Shown here in pieces: positions 53,614-64,000 of a stretch of DNA of 64,000 nt. The stretch covers positions 3,125,189 through 3,189,188 of the forward strand of contig NZ_WIRE01000001.1 in the NCBI RefSeq assembly GCF_009601165.1, read 5' to 3'. How positions within the stretch are numbered: position 1 is the first letter of the stretch; each line of letters opens with the position of its first letter. The DNA comes from Alcanivorax sediminis. GTDB taxonomy: Bacteria; Pseudomonadota; Gammaproteobacteria; Pseudomonadales; Alcanivoracaceae. A program made the position numbers and the translations under genes. The notes under the pieces were generated by a model. It was not told the DNA's origin. It saw only the letters and a program-made list of their open reading frames with translations, and searched no databases.

Positions 53614-54515
53614 CCCTGCTTCTCCGTTGCCTGAAACACCCCGGTGGACAGATAGCGGTCACCCCGGTCACAAATAATGGCGACGATCACTGCGTTCTCG
53701 AGCTGCTCGCTGAGACGCAGTGCGCCCGCAACGGCCCCCCCGGAGGAGACGCCGCAGCTGATACCCTCTTCCCTGGCAAGCCGGCGCATCGTTTTTTCCG
53801 CCAGCGCCTGATCCATATCCAGGACCTGGTCCACACGACGGTCATCATAAATGGACGGCAGGTATTCCTTTGGCCAGCGACGTATACCGGGAATGGCGGA
53901 GCCCTCAGTGGGCTGCAACCCCACTATCTGGATATCCGGATTTTGTTCCTTCAGAAACATGCTGCAGCCCATGATGGTACCCGTGGTACCCATGGAGCTG
54001 ACAAAATGGGTAATGCTGCCCGCCGTATCACGCCAGATCTCCGGCCCGGTACTTTCATAATGGGCCAGCGGATTATCCGGATTGGCGAACTGATCCAGCA
54101 CTCGACCTTCCCCACGGGCCTGCATGGCCTGGGCAAGATCACGCGCCCCTTCCATGCCCTCTTCCTTGGTCACGGAAATCAGCTCGGCGCCATAGGCGGC
54201 CATGGCATCACGACGCTCCTGGCTCTGGTTGGCCGGCATGATCAGCTTCATACGGTAACCACGCATGGCCGCCGCCATGGCCAACGCGATGCCAGTATTG
54301 CCACTGGTCGCCTCAATCAAGGTGTCGCCGGGTTTGATCTCACCGCGGGCCTCCGCCTTGAGGATCATGTTCAGGGCCGGGCGATCCTTCACGGACCCCG
54401 CCGGGTTATTCCCTTCCAGCTTCACCAGAATGGTATTGGTGGTGTCGCCCGGCATCCTCTGCAGGCGAACCAGGGGCGTATTGCCCACCGTCTGTTCAAT
54501 GGTTTTCAGATTCAT
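53610..54515 (-). CDS. cysM: Cysteine synthase B
   Basis: 301 residues from ATG 54515 (MNLKTIEQTVGNTPLVRLQR), the family length; the longer frame to 54716 runs into the gacS gene. PLP lysine is Lys43 in NPAGSVKDRPA; the phosphate-binding loop is EATSGNTGIALA. It makes cysteine from O-acetylserine and sulfide or thiosulfate. Divergent from gacS, an arrangement shared with Pseudomonas. Confidence 0.95.
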   Translation of the reverse strand: MNLKTIEQTVGNTPLVRLQRMPGDTTNTILVKLEGNNPAGSVKDRPALNMILKAEARGEIKPGDTLIEATSGNTGIALAMAAAMRGYRMKLIMPANQSQERRDAMAAYGAELISVTKEEGMEGARDLAQAMQARGEGRVLDQFANPDNPLAHYESTGPEIWRDTAGSITHFVSSMGTTGTIMGCSMFLKEQNPDIQIVGLQPTEGSAIPGIRRWPKEYLPSIYDDRRVDQVLDMDQALAEKTMRRLAREEGISCGVSSGGAVAGALRLSEQLENAVIVAIICDRGDRYLSTGVFQATEKQG

Positions 54516-54660
54516 GGCGCGAATTGTACCTAATTCATCAGGCCTTGGGCGGCCTGGGTGCAAATGATCTGCCAGTTGCCATGCCCATGGCAGCTTCGGC
54601 ATTCTCGGGCATAATGGGCGGAAACAACAGAGCCCACCAACATCACACCACTGGGGATTC

Positions 54661-57357
<2,697 letters not shown>

Positions 57358-57418
57358 AACTGTCCCAAACACCCTTACCCGTGGCCTGACAGGACAAGCT
57401 GGATTACACTCGCCCACC

Positions 57419-58513
57419 ATGCGTGACAATACTCGTGACTACTTCAGCCTGTTTCTCAACGACATCCCGTTGATGGATGTCCGTGCGCCTGTGGAATTTG
57501 ACAAGGGCGCCTTCCCCAACGCCAGCAACCTGCCACTGATTAACGACGACGAACGTCACCAGATTGGTATCTGCTACAAGCAGAAGGGACAGCAGGCCGC
57601 CATTGATCTCGGTAACCAACTGGTCCGTGGACAAGAGCGTGAACGTCGCATGCAAGCCTGGCGAGCCTGGTGGCAAGCCCATCCGCACGGCTATCTCTAT
57701 TGCTTCCGGGGAGGGCTGCGCAGTCAGACTACCCAGGCCTGGCTTCGCGAAGCGGGAGTCGATGCGCCGCTGGTGACCGGTGGCTACAAAGCCATGCGCA
57801 CTTTCCTGCTGGAAGAGCAGGAGAAATGCATCGCCGAACTGCCATTCGAAATTCTCTGCGGTCGTACCGGCTGTGCCAAGACCCGAGTCATCGAAACCCG
57901 GAGCAATGCTATCGATCTCGAGGGCCTGGCCCACCATCGCGGCTCCGCATTCGGTCGCCGCCCCGGCGGACAGCCAAGTCAGATCGATTTCGAGAATGCG
58001 CTGGCTATTGCCCTCATCAAGATGCGTGATCGCGGCTATCCCACCGTTTTGCTGGAAGATGAAAGCAAATTGATCGGTCGCTGCCACCTGCCCTTTTCCT
58101 TGCAGGACAAAATCAAGTCTCAGCCACGGATCATCATCAACGAGACTCTGGCATCCCGGGTGCAGATCACACTGGAAGACTATGTGGTCGGTCCGCTGGA
58201 AGAGTATCAACAGCACTATGGTGAGCAGGAAGCGCTGCAACGACTGGGCGAAGAGCTCTTGTCCGCCATGGACAGAATCAAACGCCGATTGGGCGGCCTG
58301 AAGCACCAGCAGCTTCGCCAGTTACTCGAAGAGGCACTGGTTGTGCAGGCCATGAGTGGCGACCCCGAGCTCCATCGAGAATGGATTCATTCACTGTTGG
58401 CCGATTACTACGACCCCATGTACGACTACATGATGTCTAAACGCGAGGGCAAAGTAGTGTTCGAAGGCAGCCGGGAAGAAGTCTCCACCTTTCTGCAAGA
58501 GCGTCACCGCTAG
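57419..58513 (+). CDS. selU: tRNA 2-selenouridine synthase
   Basis: 364 residues from ATG 57419. N-terminal rhodanese domain (LMDVRAPVEFDKGAFPNASNLPL) with the catalytic Cys in YCFRGGLRSQTTQAW, then a P-loop domain. The P-loop reads CGRTGCAKT where E. coli has GGCTGCGKT, so the Gly before Lys is Ala. It also has DLEGLAHHRGSAFGRRPGGQPSQ and LEDESKLIGR. It swaps sulfur for selenium in 2-thiouridine at tRNA wobble position 34 through a geranylated intermediate. Located 61 nt after gacS. Confidence 0.92.
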   Translation: MRDNTRDYFSLFLNDIPLMDVRAPVEFDKGAFPNASNLPLINDDERHQIGICYKQKGQQAAIDLGNQLVRGQERERRMQAWRAWWQAHPHGYLYCFRGGLRSQTTQAWLREAGVDAPLVTGGYKAMRTFLLEEQEKCIAELPFEILCGRTGCAKTRVIETRSNAIDLEGLAHHRGSAFGRRPGGQPSQIDFENALAIALIKMRDRGYPTVLLEDESKLIGRCHLPFSLQDKIKSQPRIIINETLASRVQITLEDYVVGPLEEYQQHYGEQEALQRLGEELLSAMDRIKRRLGGLKHQQLRQLLEEALVVQAMSGDPELHREWIHSLLADYYDPMYDYMMSKREGKVVFEGSREEVSTFLQERHR

Positions 58514-58664
58514 CTCGGCCTATCCTGTTCCAGCCCAAATAACCAGCGCTGTGGCGACAATGGGGTTGCCTGCAGCGCAGACTTACCAGTCACATTGGTC
58601 AATGTGACAATTGCTCCCGCCTTCATAATCGACTGCATCAGTTATAACAACAGGGACAATCCCC

Positions 58665-59972
58665 ATGGCTAAAGATGCAGTAGGTTATGCGCTCACCGCG
58701 CTTAACCGTCTCGCGAGTTCCGAAGTGCTAGACAAGATGGGCATGCGAAAAAGTGTCGAGCGCCTTGCCTACACACTCACCAAGAGCGGCTTTCAGGTCA
58801 TCACCACCACCGCTCGAACCTTCAAGTCCAACAAGCCGGGCAGCAAACCCGAACGCCTTAATGCGCCCGGCCATACCCGTGACCTGTTTGACCTGGGCAT
58901 CACGGATGAACAACAGATGATCCGTGACAGTGTTCAGGCCTTCGCCTCAGAAGTGCTACGCGACCAGGCTGAACATGCTGACGCCCAGCAGAAGACCAGT
59001 GATGAAGTGCTGGCCCAGGCGCTCGAGCTGGGGCTTAACTTCTTTGCGGTACCGGAGTCCTTGGGCGGCGCGGCTACCGAACGCTCCACTGTCACCAGCA
59101 TGCTGGTAGCCGAAGACCTCGCTCACGGAGACATGGGCCAGGCCATCGCTATTCTTGCCCCCATGGGGGTAGCAAATGCACTGACCCAGTGGGGCACAGC
59201 CCTGCAGCAGGACAAGTACCTGAGCAGTTTTGCCGAAGAAAACCCTCCCAAGGCCGCTATCGCCATCTGCGAACCACGTCCCTTGTTTGATCCCATGGAG
59301 CTGAAAACCACCGCCCGCAAGGACGGCGACAGCTATGTGATCAACGGCGAAAAATCCCTGGTGCCCCTTGCCGCCGAAGCTGAGCTGTTCCTGATAGCCG
59401 CCCAGGCGGAAGACGGCCCAGCGGTATTCATCGTAGAAGGTGGTAGCGAAGGCTTTACTGCCGGGGAAGATCCTTCCATGGGCATTCGCGCCAGCGCCCA
59501 GCGCCCACTCAAACTGGACAATGTGCGCGTACCCGCGGAGAACCGCCTGGGGAACGGTGATTTCGATTATCGCGCCTTTGTCGATCTGGGCACTCTTGGA
59601 TGGTGCGCCCTTGCCATTGGCACCTGCCAGGCCATTCTGGATTACGTAGGCCCGTACTGTAATGAGCGCTCTGCCTTTGGTGAGCCAATCAGTCATCGTC
59701 AGGCCGTGGCATTCATGATCGCGGACATGGCCATCGAGCTGGATGCCATGCGTATGCTCACCTATCGCGCCGTATGTCGCGCTGAGCAGGGCAAGTCGTT
59801 TCAGCGTGAAACCCATCTGGCCCGCACTCTGGTGAAAGACAAAGCCATGAAAATTGGTACCGACGGTGTACAGCTGCTTGGCGGCCATGGCTTTACCCAT
59901 GAGTACCCGGTGGAACGCTGGTATCGAGATCTGCGCGCTGTTGCTGTCGCCTTTGGCGGCCTGCACCTTTAA
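58665..59972 (+). CDS. Acyl-CoA dehydrogenase family protein lacking the catalytic glutamate
   Basis: 435 residues. An N-terminal extension of about 80 residues precedes the acyl-CoA dehydrogenase core (TDEQQMIRDSVQAFASE; SYVINGEKSLVPLA; QLLGGHGFTHEYPVERWYRD). The C-terminal catalytic site, normally YEGT, reads AFGG (Phe430 at the Glu position). The alternative isovaleryl-type position in the FVDLGTLGWCALA helix has Gly. It may bind FAD or CoA but seems unable to abstract the alpha proton. The next gene, 14 nt away, has the Glu, suggesting a heteromeric enzyme. Confidence 0.85.
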   Translation: MAKDAVGYALTALNRLASSEVLDKMGMRKSVERLAYTLTKSGFQVITTTARTFKSNKPGSKPERLNAPGHTRDLFDLGITDEQQMIRDSVQAFASEVLRDQAEHADAQQKTSDEVLAQALELGLNFFAVPESLGGAATERSTVTSMLVAEDLAHGDMGQAIAILAPMGVANALTQWGTALQQDKYLSSFAEENPPKAAIAICEPRPLFDPMELKTTARKDGDSYVINGEKSLVPLAAEAELFLIAAQAEDGPAVFIVEGGSEGFTAGEDPSMGIRASAQRPLKLDNVRVPAENRLGNGDFDYRAFVDLGTLGWCALAIGTCQAILDYVGPYCNERSAFGEPISHRQAVAFMIADMAIELDAMRMLTYRAVCRAEQGKSFQRETHLARTLVKDKAMKIGTDGVQLLGGHGFTHEYPVERWYRDLRAVAVAFGGLHL

Positions 59973-59986
59973 GGAGGGAGCAAACC

Positions 59987-61192
59987 ATGAATATTGAAAT
60001 CCCGAAGAAGTTCAAACCCCTGATCAACAATGCCTATCAGGTGGCACAAAGCACTCTCCGTCCGCTGTCCCGCAAGTACGACCGTGGCGAACACGAATAT
60101 CCGAAAGAACTGGATATGCTGGCGGCCGTACTGGATGGTTTTAACGAAGGTGACCCGGCCAACTCTGCTGGCGCAGCCACCACTGGCAAGGGCACCCGTG
60201 AAGATGCTGGCGGTGTCAAAAACGGCTCCAACATGGGTGTCTGTCTTGGCGCCATGGAAATGTGTTACGGCGATACCGGCTTCCTGCTGGCCATGCCCCG
60301 CCAGGGCCTGGGGAACGCGGCTATCGCCGCGGTTGCCAACGAGGAACAGCTGGAGCGTTTCAAGGGCAAGTGGGCCGCCATGGCCATTACCGAGCCCAGC
60401 TGCGGATCCGACTCAGCGGCCATTCGCACCACCGCCAAAAAGGATGGCGATCACTATGTCCTGAATGGTGAAAAGATCTACGTAACCTCCGGCCAGCGTG
60501 CCGACTGTGTGGTGGTCTGGGCCAGCCTCGATCCCAAGCTCGGTCGCGCCGCCATCAAGTCGTTCGTTGTCGACTGGGGCACCCCCGGCATGGAACTGGC
60601 GCGCCTGGAAAAGAAACTGGGCATCCGTGCATCAGACACTGCCGCCATCAACTTTGTGGATTGCCGAGTGCCCGCGGAAAATCTTCTGGGTTCTCCTGAA
60701 ATTGATACCAAGAAGGGCTTTGCCGGTGTCATGGAGACCTTCGACAACACCCGCCCTCTGGTGGCAGCCATGGCAATCGGGTGCGCCAAGGCCTCCCTGG
60801 AGCGGATAAAGGAACTGCTGAAAGACAGCATGACCTATGATTTCGGAAAACCGGTGGACAACTGCTCCGCGATCGAAGCCGAAATCTACAAGATGGAAGC
60901 AGAGTGGGAAGCCGCCTACTGGCTGGCAGTGAAAGCCGCCTGGATGGCCGACAACAAGAAAGCCAACACCCTGGAGGCGTCCATTTCCAAGGCCAAAGCC
61001 GGCCGTGTGGGTAACTACATTACCCTGCGCTGTGTCGAGCTGGCCGGTAGCCTCGGCTACACAGAAGATGAGCTGCTGGAAAAATGGGCGCGCGACTCGA
61101 AGATTCTGGATATCTTTGAAGGCACCCAGCAAATTCAACAGCTGGTGATCGCACGTCGAGTGCTGGGACTAAGCTCCAAAGAACTCAAGTAA
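59987..61192 (+). CDS. Acyl-CoA dehydrogenase, catalytic partner
   Basis: 401 residues. FAD and substrate motifs: MAITEPSCGSDSAAIRTTAKKDGDHYVLNGEKIYVTSG and LGIRASDTAAINFVDCRVPAENLLG. The catalytic base is Glu378 in ILDIFEGTQQIQ. AGGAGGGAGC 7 nt upstream is a strong ribosome site. Fatty acyl-CoA beta-oxidation is likely, chain length unknown. Together with the preceding Glu-less paralog it resembles the alpha2beta2 acyl-CoA dehydrogenases known from steroid degradation in actinobacteria. Confidence 0.9.
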   Translation: MNIEIPKKFKPLINNAYQVAQSTLRPLSRKYDRGEHEYPKELDMLAAVLDGFNEGDPANSAGAATTGKGTREDAGGVKNGSNMGVCLGAMEMCYGDTGFLLAMPRQGLGNAAIAAVANEEQLERFKGKWAAMAITEPSCGSDSAAIRTTAKKDGDHYVLNGEKIYVTSGQRADCVVVWASLDPKLGRAAIKSFVVDWGTPGMELARLEKKLGIRASDTAAINFVDCRVPAENLLGSPEIDTKKGFAGVMETFDNTRPLVAAMAIGCAKASLERIKELLKDSMTYDFGKPVDNCSAIEAEIYKMEAEWEAAYWLAVKAAWMADNKKANTLEASISKAKAGRVGNYITLRCVELAGSLGYTEDELLEKWARDSKILDIFEGTQQIQQLVIARRVLGLSSKELK

Positions 61193-61205
61193 GGGCGGGT
61201 AACAA

Positions 61206-61233
61206 AAGGCTACTCCCTCACGGGAGTAGCCTT
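61206..61233. terminator. Hairpin after the acyl-CoA dehydrogenase pair
   Basis: AAGGCTACTCCC (61206-61217), loop TCAC, GGGAGTAGCCTT (61222-61233), a 12-bp perfect stem 14 nt after the stop, with only a short T-run. Confidence 0.7.
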
Positions 61234-61324
61234 ACTCAAAAGCGCACAATCCTCACTACTCTCCGTCTCAACGCCGGATGCCCCACCCGTGGCCTCCGTG
61301 AAAAACAGATCCTGCATTGACCCG

Positions 61325-61759
61325 CTACCTGGCAATGAACCCCGCAAACAACACCATGAAGCCGCCTACCTCAGCCACGATCAAAAGCCACATAAACCCC
61401 AGCATTGCCCCACCCGGCAGCTTAAATTGACCAAGCTGATGCGGGGTTTGCAGCTGGTTTCGGGTGTCCTGTAGCCAGCCGTGGAGAATGTAGCTCCCCA
61501 CTGCAAGGGCAAAGAAGAGCATGCTGGCCAATACAGCAATCGTGTTGACGGTGTTGTTCCAGGCACTCAGGTTGGCAAAGCGCTCCAGCACCAGGCAGGC
61601 GAACGCATACATGAGGCTCGCCCGGTGTGCCACATCGACATAGTAATGCGCCCGTGACTTCTCACTCTTGGCGATCTGCAAATATTTCCAAACCCCCGTC
61701 AACAGGCCGGTGAGAAAGAACAGACCACATCCCCATAGCGCCCAGTTTCCTGCTGTCAT
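61325..61759 (-). CDS. Four-TM inner-membrane protein downstream of an ArsR regulator
   Basis: 144 residues from ATG 61759, with GAGGGG 8 nt upstream; a GTG precedes it by one codon. Four hydrophobic segments: about 6-27, 45-62, 72-95 and 118-142. Polar conserved-looking loops include LQIAKSEKSRAHYYVDVAHRA. I do not recognise the family. It follows the ArsR-type gene by 3 nt, so it shares its transcript and probably its inducer. Confidence 0.7.
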   Translation of the reverse strand: MTAGNWALWGCGLFFLTGLLTGVWKYLQIAKSEKSRAHYYVDVAHRASLMYAFACLVLERFANLSAWNNTVNTIAVLASMLFFALAVGSYILHGWLQDTRNQLQTPHQLGQFKLPGGAMLGFMWLLIVAEVGGFMVLFAGFIAR

Positions 61760-61762
61760 CAC

Positions 61763-62089
61763 TTAACCCCTCATCTCAAAAAAATCGGCTAGCCGCTTTT
61801 GCATCCCCGGCTCCGCATGACAATACCGCCGGCGCCCCACCCGCTCTACCCGGATCAAACCGGCCTCCACCAGCTCGCGAACGTGATGGGACACGGTGGG
61901 CGCACCAATATTCAGGCGCTGCATGAAATCGCCAAAAGCACAGCCCGTAGGAACCTGGTCGAGGTCTGCCTTCCCATGTTCACGGCAATGCGACACGATA
62001 ACCTGATAAATACGGAGTCGGTTGGCGTTGGCGAGCGCCCGGAATGCACCTGCAAGCAGCTCAACAGCCTGCGTGTCCTTCTGTGCCAA
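61763..62089 (-). CDS. ArsR/SmtB-family regulator, TTG start
   Basis: 108 residues if started at TTG 62089, which has GGAGG 8 nt upstream. The alternative GTG at 62167 has no ribosome site and would translate through the operator palindrome. Winged helix: AGAFRALANANRLRIYQVIVSH, then LNIGAPTVSHHVRELVEAGLIRVERVGRRRYCH. Two Cys (in SHCREH and GCAFGD) could be sensing residues, but no classic CxC metal site is present. Divergent from the flavin oxidoreductase gene, which it probably controls. Confidence 0.8.
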   Translation of the reverse strand: MAQKDTQAVELLAGAFRALANANRLRIYQVIVSHCREHGKADLDQVPTGCAFGDFMQRLNIGAPTVSHHVRELVEAGLIRVERVGRRRYCHAEPGMQKRLADFFEMRG

Positions 62090-62126
62090 AATGGTAACCT
62101 CCAGCCATAACAGTTTGACGGGTATA

Positions 62127-62154
62127 AAACTAATAGATAGTTTGACCAATATCA
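62127..62154. promoter_or_regulatory. ArsR-type operator between the regulator and oxidoreductase genes
   Basis: AGTTTGA-CCAATA-TCAAACT is a perfect 7-bp-arm inverted repeat at about 62137-62156. A degenerate copy, AGTTTGACGGGTATAAAACT, lies about 26 nt to the left. Placed between the divergent genes it can control both. Confidence 0.65.
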
Positions 62155-62190
62155 AACTAATAGCCACTTCATATCCTACCGGGAGGCCCC

Positions 62191-63447
62191 GTGAGCTACG
62201 CAGATACCCTCAATCAATCCCTTCCCCTGCCCTGCGGTGTGACAATACCCAATCGTTTTGGGAAGTCGGCCATGAGTGAAGCACTGGGCACGATTGATAA
62301 CCATGTCACCCCGGCCCTGGAAACGCTCTACGGTCGCTGGTCTGACGGCGGCACCGGTCTGTTGATCACCGGCAATATCATGATTGACCGTCATCACACG
62401 GGCGAACCGAACAATGTGGTGATGGAAAACGAAAACGATCTCCCGCTACTGAAAAGCTGGGCTGAGGCAGGAAAACGTCAGGGCAATCAGATCTGGGTGC
62501 AACTCAACCATCCAGGCAAGCAGATCCCGCGCATGCTCGCCAGCGGTGATACCCTTGCCCCATCCGCCGTCCCCTTCAGCAAAGAGCTGAAAAGCGCGTT
62601 CAAGACCCCCAGAGCACTCACGGAAGAAGAAATCCGCGACATCATCAAACGCTTTGCCACCAGTGCAACCATCGCCAAGAAGGCCGGGTTTACCGGGGTG
62701 CAGATCCATGGCGCCCATGGCTATCTTGTCAGCCAGTTCCTCTCGGGCCACCACAATCAGCGTGAAGACCAGTGGGGAGGTTCACTCGAAAACCGTATGC
62801 GTTTCCCGCTGGAAATCTACCGCGCTATTCGCAAAGCCGTCGGAGCCGACTACCCGATAAGCATCAAGCTGAACTCTGCTGACTTCCAGCGTGGAGGCTT
62901 TACAGAAGAAGAGTCGATGACTGTTGCGCAGACTCTCGCTGAAGAAGGTCTCGACCTGCTGGAAATCTCCGGTGGTAACTATGAGAGCCCAGTAATGGCT
63001 GGTGCCAAGGGAGTACGTGAAAGCACCGCAGCCCGTGAAGCGTACTTCCTCGACTACGCTCACAAAATTCGCGAGCGCGTCTCGATTCCCCTGATGGTCA
63101 CCGGCGGTTTCCGTTCTGCAAAAGCCATGGCAGAGGCGGTAGACAGCGGCGCCACTGACGTCGTCGGTATCGCTCGCCCCCTAGCGGTTGAGCCCGATCT
63201 GCCTAAACGTATTCTGGCTGGCCAGGAGGGTGTTGTCAGTCGGGTGACACCGCGCAAGACAGGCATTAAAGCCATTGATGAAATGGCCATGATGGAAGTG
63301 TCCTGGTTCTCACGCCAACTTCACCGTATGGGTAAAGGACAGGACCCGAAGCCGGATGAAAGCGTCCTGATTGCCCTGTTCAAAGTGATTACCAGCATGG
63401 GTGTAGGCAGCTTCCGCACCCGTCGCTTGCGGGCCAATGCCGGCTGA
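62191..63447 (+). CDS. Old-yellow-enzyme family NADH:flavin oxidoreductase
   Basis: 418 residues of the FMN TIM-barrel OYE family. PNRFGKSAMSEALG starts the barrel; the active-site stretch GVQIHGAHGYLVSQFLSGHHNQREDQWGGSLENRMRF and WVQLNHPGKQIPR follow; the phosphate site is MVTGGFRSAKAM and DVVGIARPLAVEPDL. It reduces activated C=C bonds or nitro compounds with NAD(P)H. The real substrate is unknown. GGGAGGCCCC precedes the GTG start at 62191. Control by the divergent ArsR-type gene is likely. Confidence 0.88.
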   Translation: MSYADTLNQSLPLPCGVTIPNRFGKSAMSEALGTIDNHVTPALETLYGRWSDGGTGLLITGNIMIDRHHTGEPNNVVMENENDLPLLKSWAEAGKRQGNQIWVQLNHPGKQIPRMLASGDTLAPSAVPFSKELKSAFKTPRALTEEEIRDIIKRFATSATIAKKAGFTGVQIHGAHGYLVSQFLSGHHNQREDQWGGSLENRMRFPLEIYRAIRKAVGADYPISIKLNSADFQRGGFTEEESMTVAQTLAEEGLDLLEISGGNYESPVMAGAKGVRESTAAREAYFLDYAHKIRERVSIPLMVTGGFRSAKAMAEAVDSGATDVVGIARPLAVEPDLPKRILAGQEGVVSRVTPRKTGIKAIDEMAMMEVSWFSRQLHRMGKGQDPKPDESVLIALFKVITSMGVGSFRTRRLRANAG

Positions 63448-63481
63448 TTGTCAGCTCACCCAAACCCGACAATGCACGTCT

Positions 63482-63508
63482 AAAGGCCACCCTCTGGGTG
63501 GCCTTTTT
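63482..63508 (+). terminator. Terminator of the oxidoreductase gene
   Basis: GGCCACCC (63485-63492), loop TCT, GGGTGGCC (63496-63503), then TTTTT. The region 63510-63665 beyond it shows no gene. Confidence 0.92.
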
Positions 63509-63665
63509 AGTTTGGAGCTTAAGCACTGGCATTTCAGCGCTGGTCGGCATGGCTAACGGCGACGGCAGGGGGCGTGTAGGCCGCCAGGCTAGTGGAAGTG
63601 CCTGAGACGAGCAGCGACCCACTCCTCGACCCTCAACCCGCACACTCCACACAACCCCCAATAAC

Positions 63666-63696
63666 AAAAAGCCCCCGTTGCGTTAGCAACGGGGGC
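63666..63696 (-). terminator. rrn operon terminator
   Basis: GCCCCCGTTGC, loop GTTA, GCAACGGGGGC (63671-63696), with a minus-strand TTTTT run, 17 nt after the 5S gene. Confidence 0.93.
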
Positions 63697-63712
63697 CTTT
63701 TGTTTATTTAAG

Positions 63713-63831
63713 AGCCTGACGATGACCTACTCTCACATGGGGAGACCCCACACTACCATCGGCGATGTGTCGTTTCACTTCTGAGTTCGGCATGGGATCA
63801 GGTGGTTCCAACACTCTATTGTCGTCAGGCA
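63713..63831 (-). rRNA. rrf: 5S ribosomal RNA
   Basis: 119 nt. The minus strand begins TGCCTGACGAC and ends GTCGTCAGGC-type pairing sequence. The conserved core CCATGCCGAACTCAGAAGTG and GGTAGTGTGGGGTCTCCCC match gammaproteobacterial 5S RNA. Last gene of an rrn operon whose 23S gene lies beyond the right edge. Confidence 0.97.
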
Positions 63832-64000
63832 AACTGGTTTGGTTTTCCTGAAGCTCAGGAGGACCAAATAAGTTGCCTCACCGGTGTACATCACAGCTCA
63901 CCGGCAAAGCCAAATTGGGAATGAGAAGTTTGCTATTCATGATATGCAAGCTGACTTCTGACACACTGTCTTTACGCTGTCCTGGCTTGGAGCCTTGGGA
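63832..64000 (-). other. 23S-5S internal transcribed spacer
   Basis: 169 nt between the 5S 5' end and the window edge. I find no 23S 3'-end sequence here, so this appears to be spacer. It contains the imperfect hairpin GGTTTTCCTGAAGCTCAGGAGGACC (63840-63864). Confidence 0.6.

Noticed and set aside
63832..64000. 23S rRNA 3' end at the right edge
   Set aside because: I could not find the conserved 3'-terminal 23S sequence; the stretch fits a 23S-5S spacer.

Overview
The window reads as a stretch of chromosome from a hydrocarbon- and lipid-using marine gammaproteobacterium, most like Alcanivorax. The reasons are Pseudomonas-like gene order (the psrA, lexA, topA neighbourhood and the mazG-relA-rlmD-cysM-gacS block), together with many acyl-CoA, outer-membrane and lipase genes and a complete-looking acyclic-terpene (Atu) cluster. 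The genus is an inference from gene content, because no ribosomal sequence beyond a 5S gene is present. I see no prophage, insertion sequence, CRISPR array or plasmid function.

Layout. 1-5.5 kb: a PhzF-like gene cut by the window edge, the fatty-acid sensor psrA with a tandem operator, an outer-membrane barrel plus LolA-like pair, an exported hydrolase and a small conserved gene. 5.6-12 kb: topA, a universal stress protein, a cyclic-nucleotide-binding protein, lexA with an SOS box, a DUF1499 gene and tatD. 12-17 kb: a small DUF6482-like gene, a glutaredoxin, rlmKL, rmf and pyrD. 17-24.4 kb: a minus-strand envelope operon (DUF1302 barrel, DUF1329, YCF48-like protein, MMPL/RND transporter). 24.5-34 kb: pepN, a VolA/Pla-1-type surface lipase, yeaC, nadK, a cNMP-rhodanese fusion, a coiled-coil protein and a 34-codon microgene. 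34.4-34.7 kb: tRNA-Asp and tRNA-Val with their promoter and terminator.

34.7-46.7 kb: the Atu cluster. atuR and a coupled small gene diverge from atuA, atuB, atuC, atuD, atuE, atuF and atuH. AtuH should activate the acid, AtuD dehydrogenate it, AtuC/AtuF carboxylate the beta-methyl-branched enoyl-CoA and AtuE hydrate it. That removes the methyl branch that blocks beta-oxidation of citronellol- or isoprenoid-type chains. A palindromic operator fills the space between the -35 and -10 of the atuA promoter. 46.9-58.5 kb: a porin, mazG, relA, rlmD, a DEDD exonuclease, cysM, the hybrid kinase gacS and selU. 58.6-63.5 kb: a tandem acyl-CoA dehydrogenase pair and an ArsR / membrane protein / old-yellow-enzyme module. 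The right end holds the 5S rRNA gene of a minus-strand rrn operon.

The most unusual signal is a set of intergenic elements built from phased 7-nt units in two inverted arrays. Eight paired elements and one solo array lie at 5.5, 9.1, 17.0, 34.3, 35.6, 40.1, 41.5, 46.6-46.8, 48.9 and 51.3 kb. The unit differs between elements (AGTGAAC, GAGTTTC, ACGCNNC, GACGCCT, AGCTACA types), yet the period of seven and the inverted layout are kept. They sit against stop codons and terminators, and two lie inside the atu operon.
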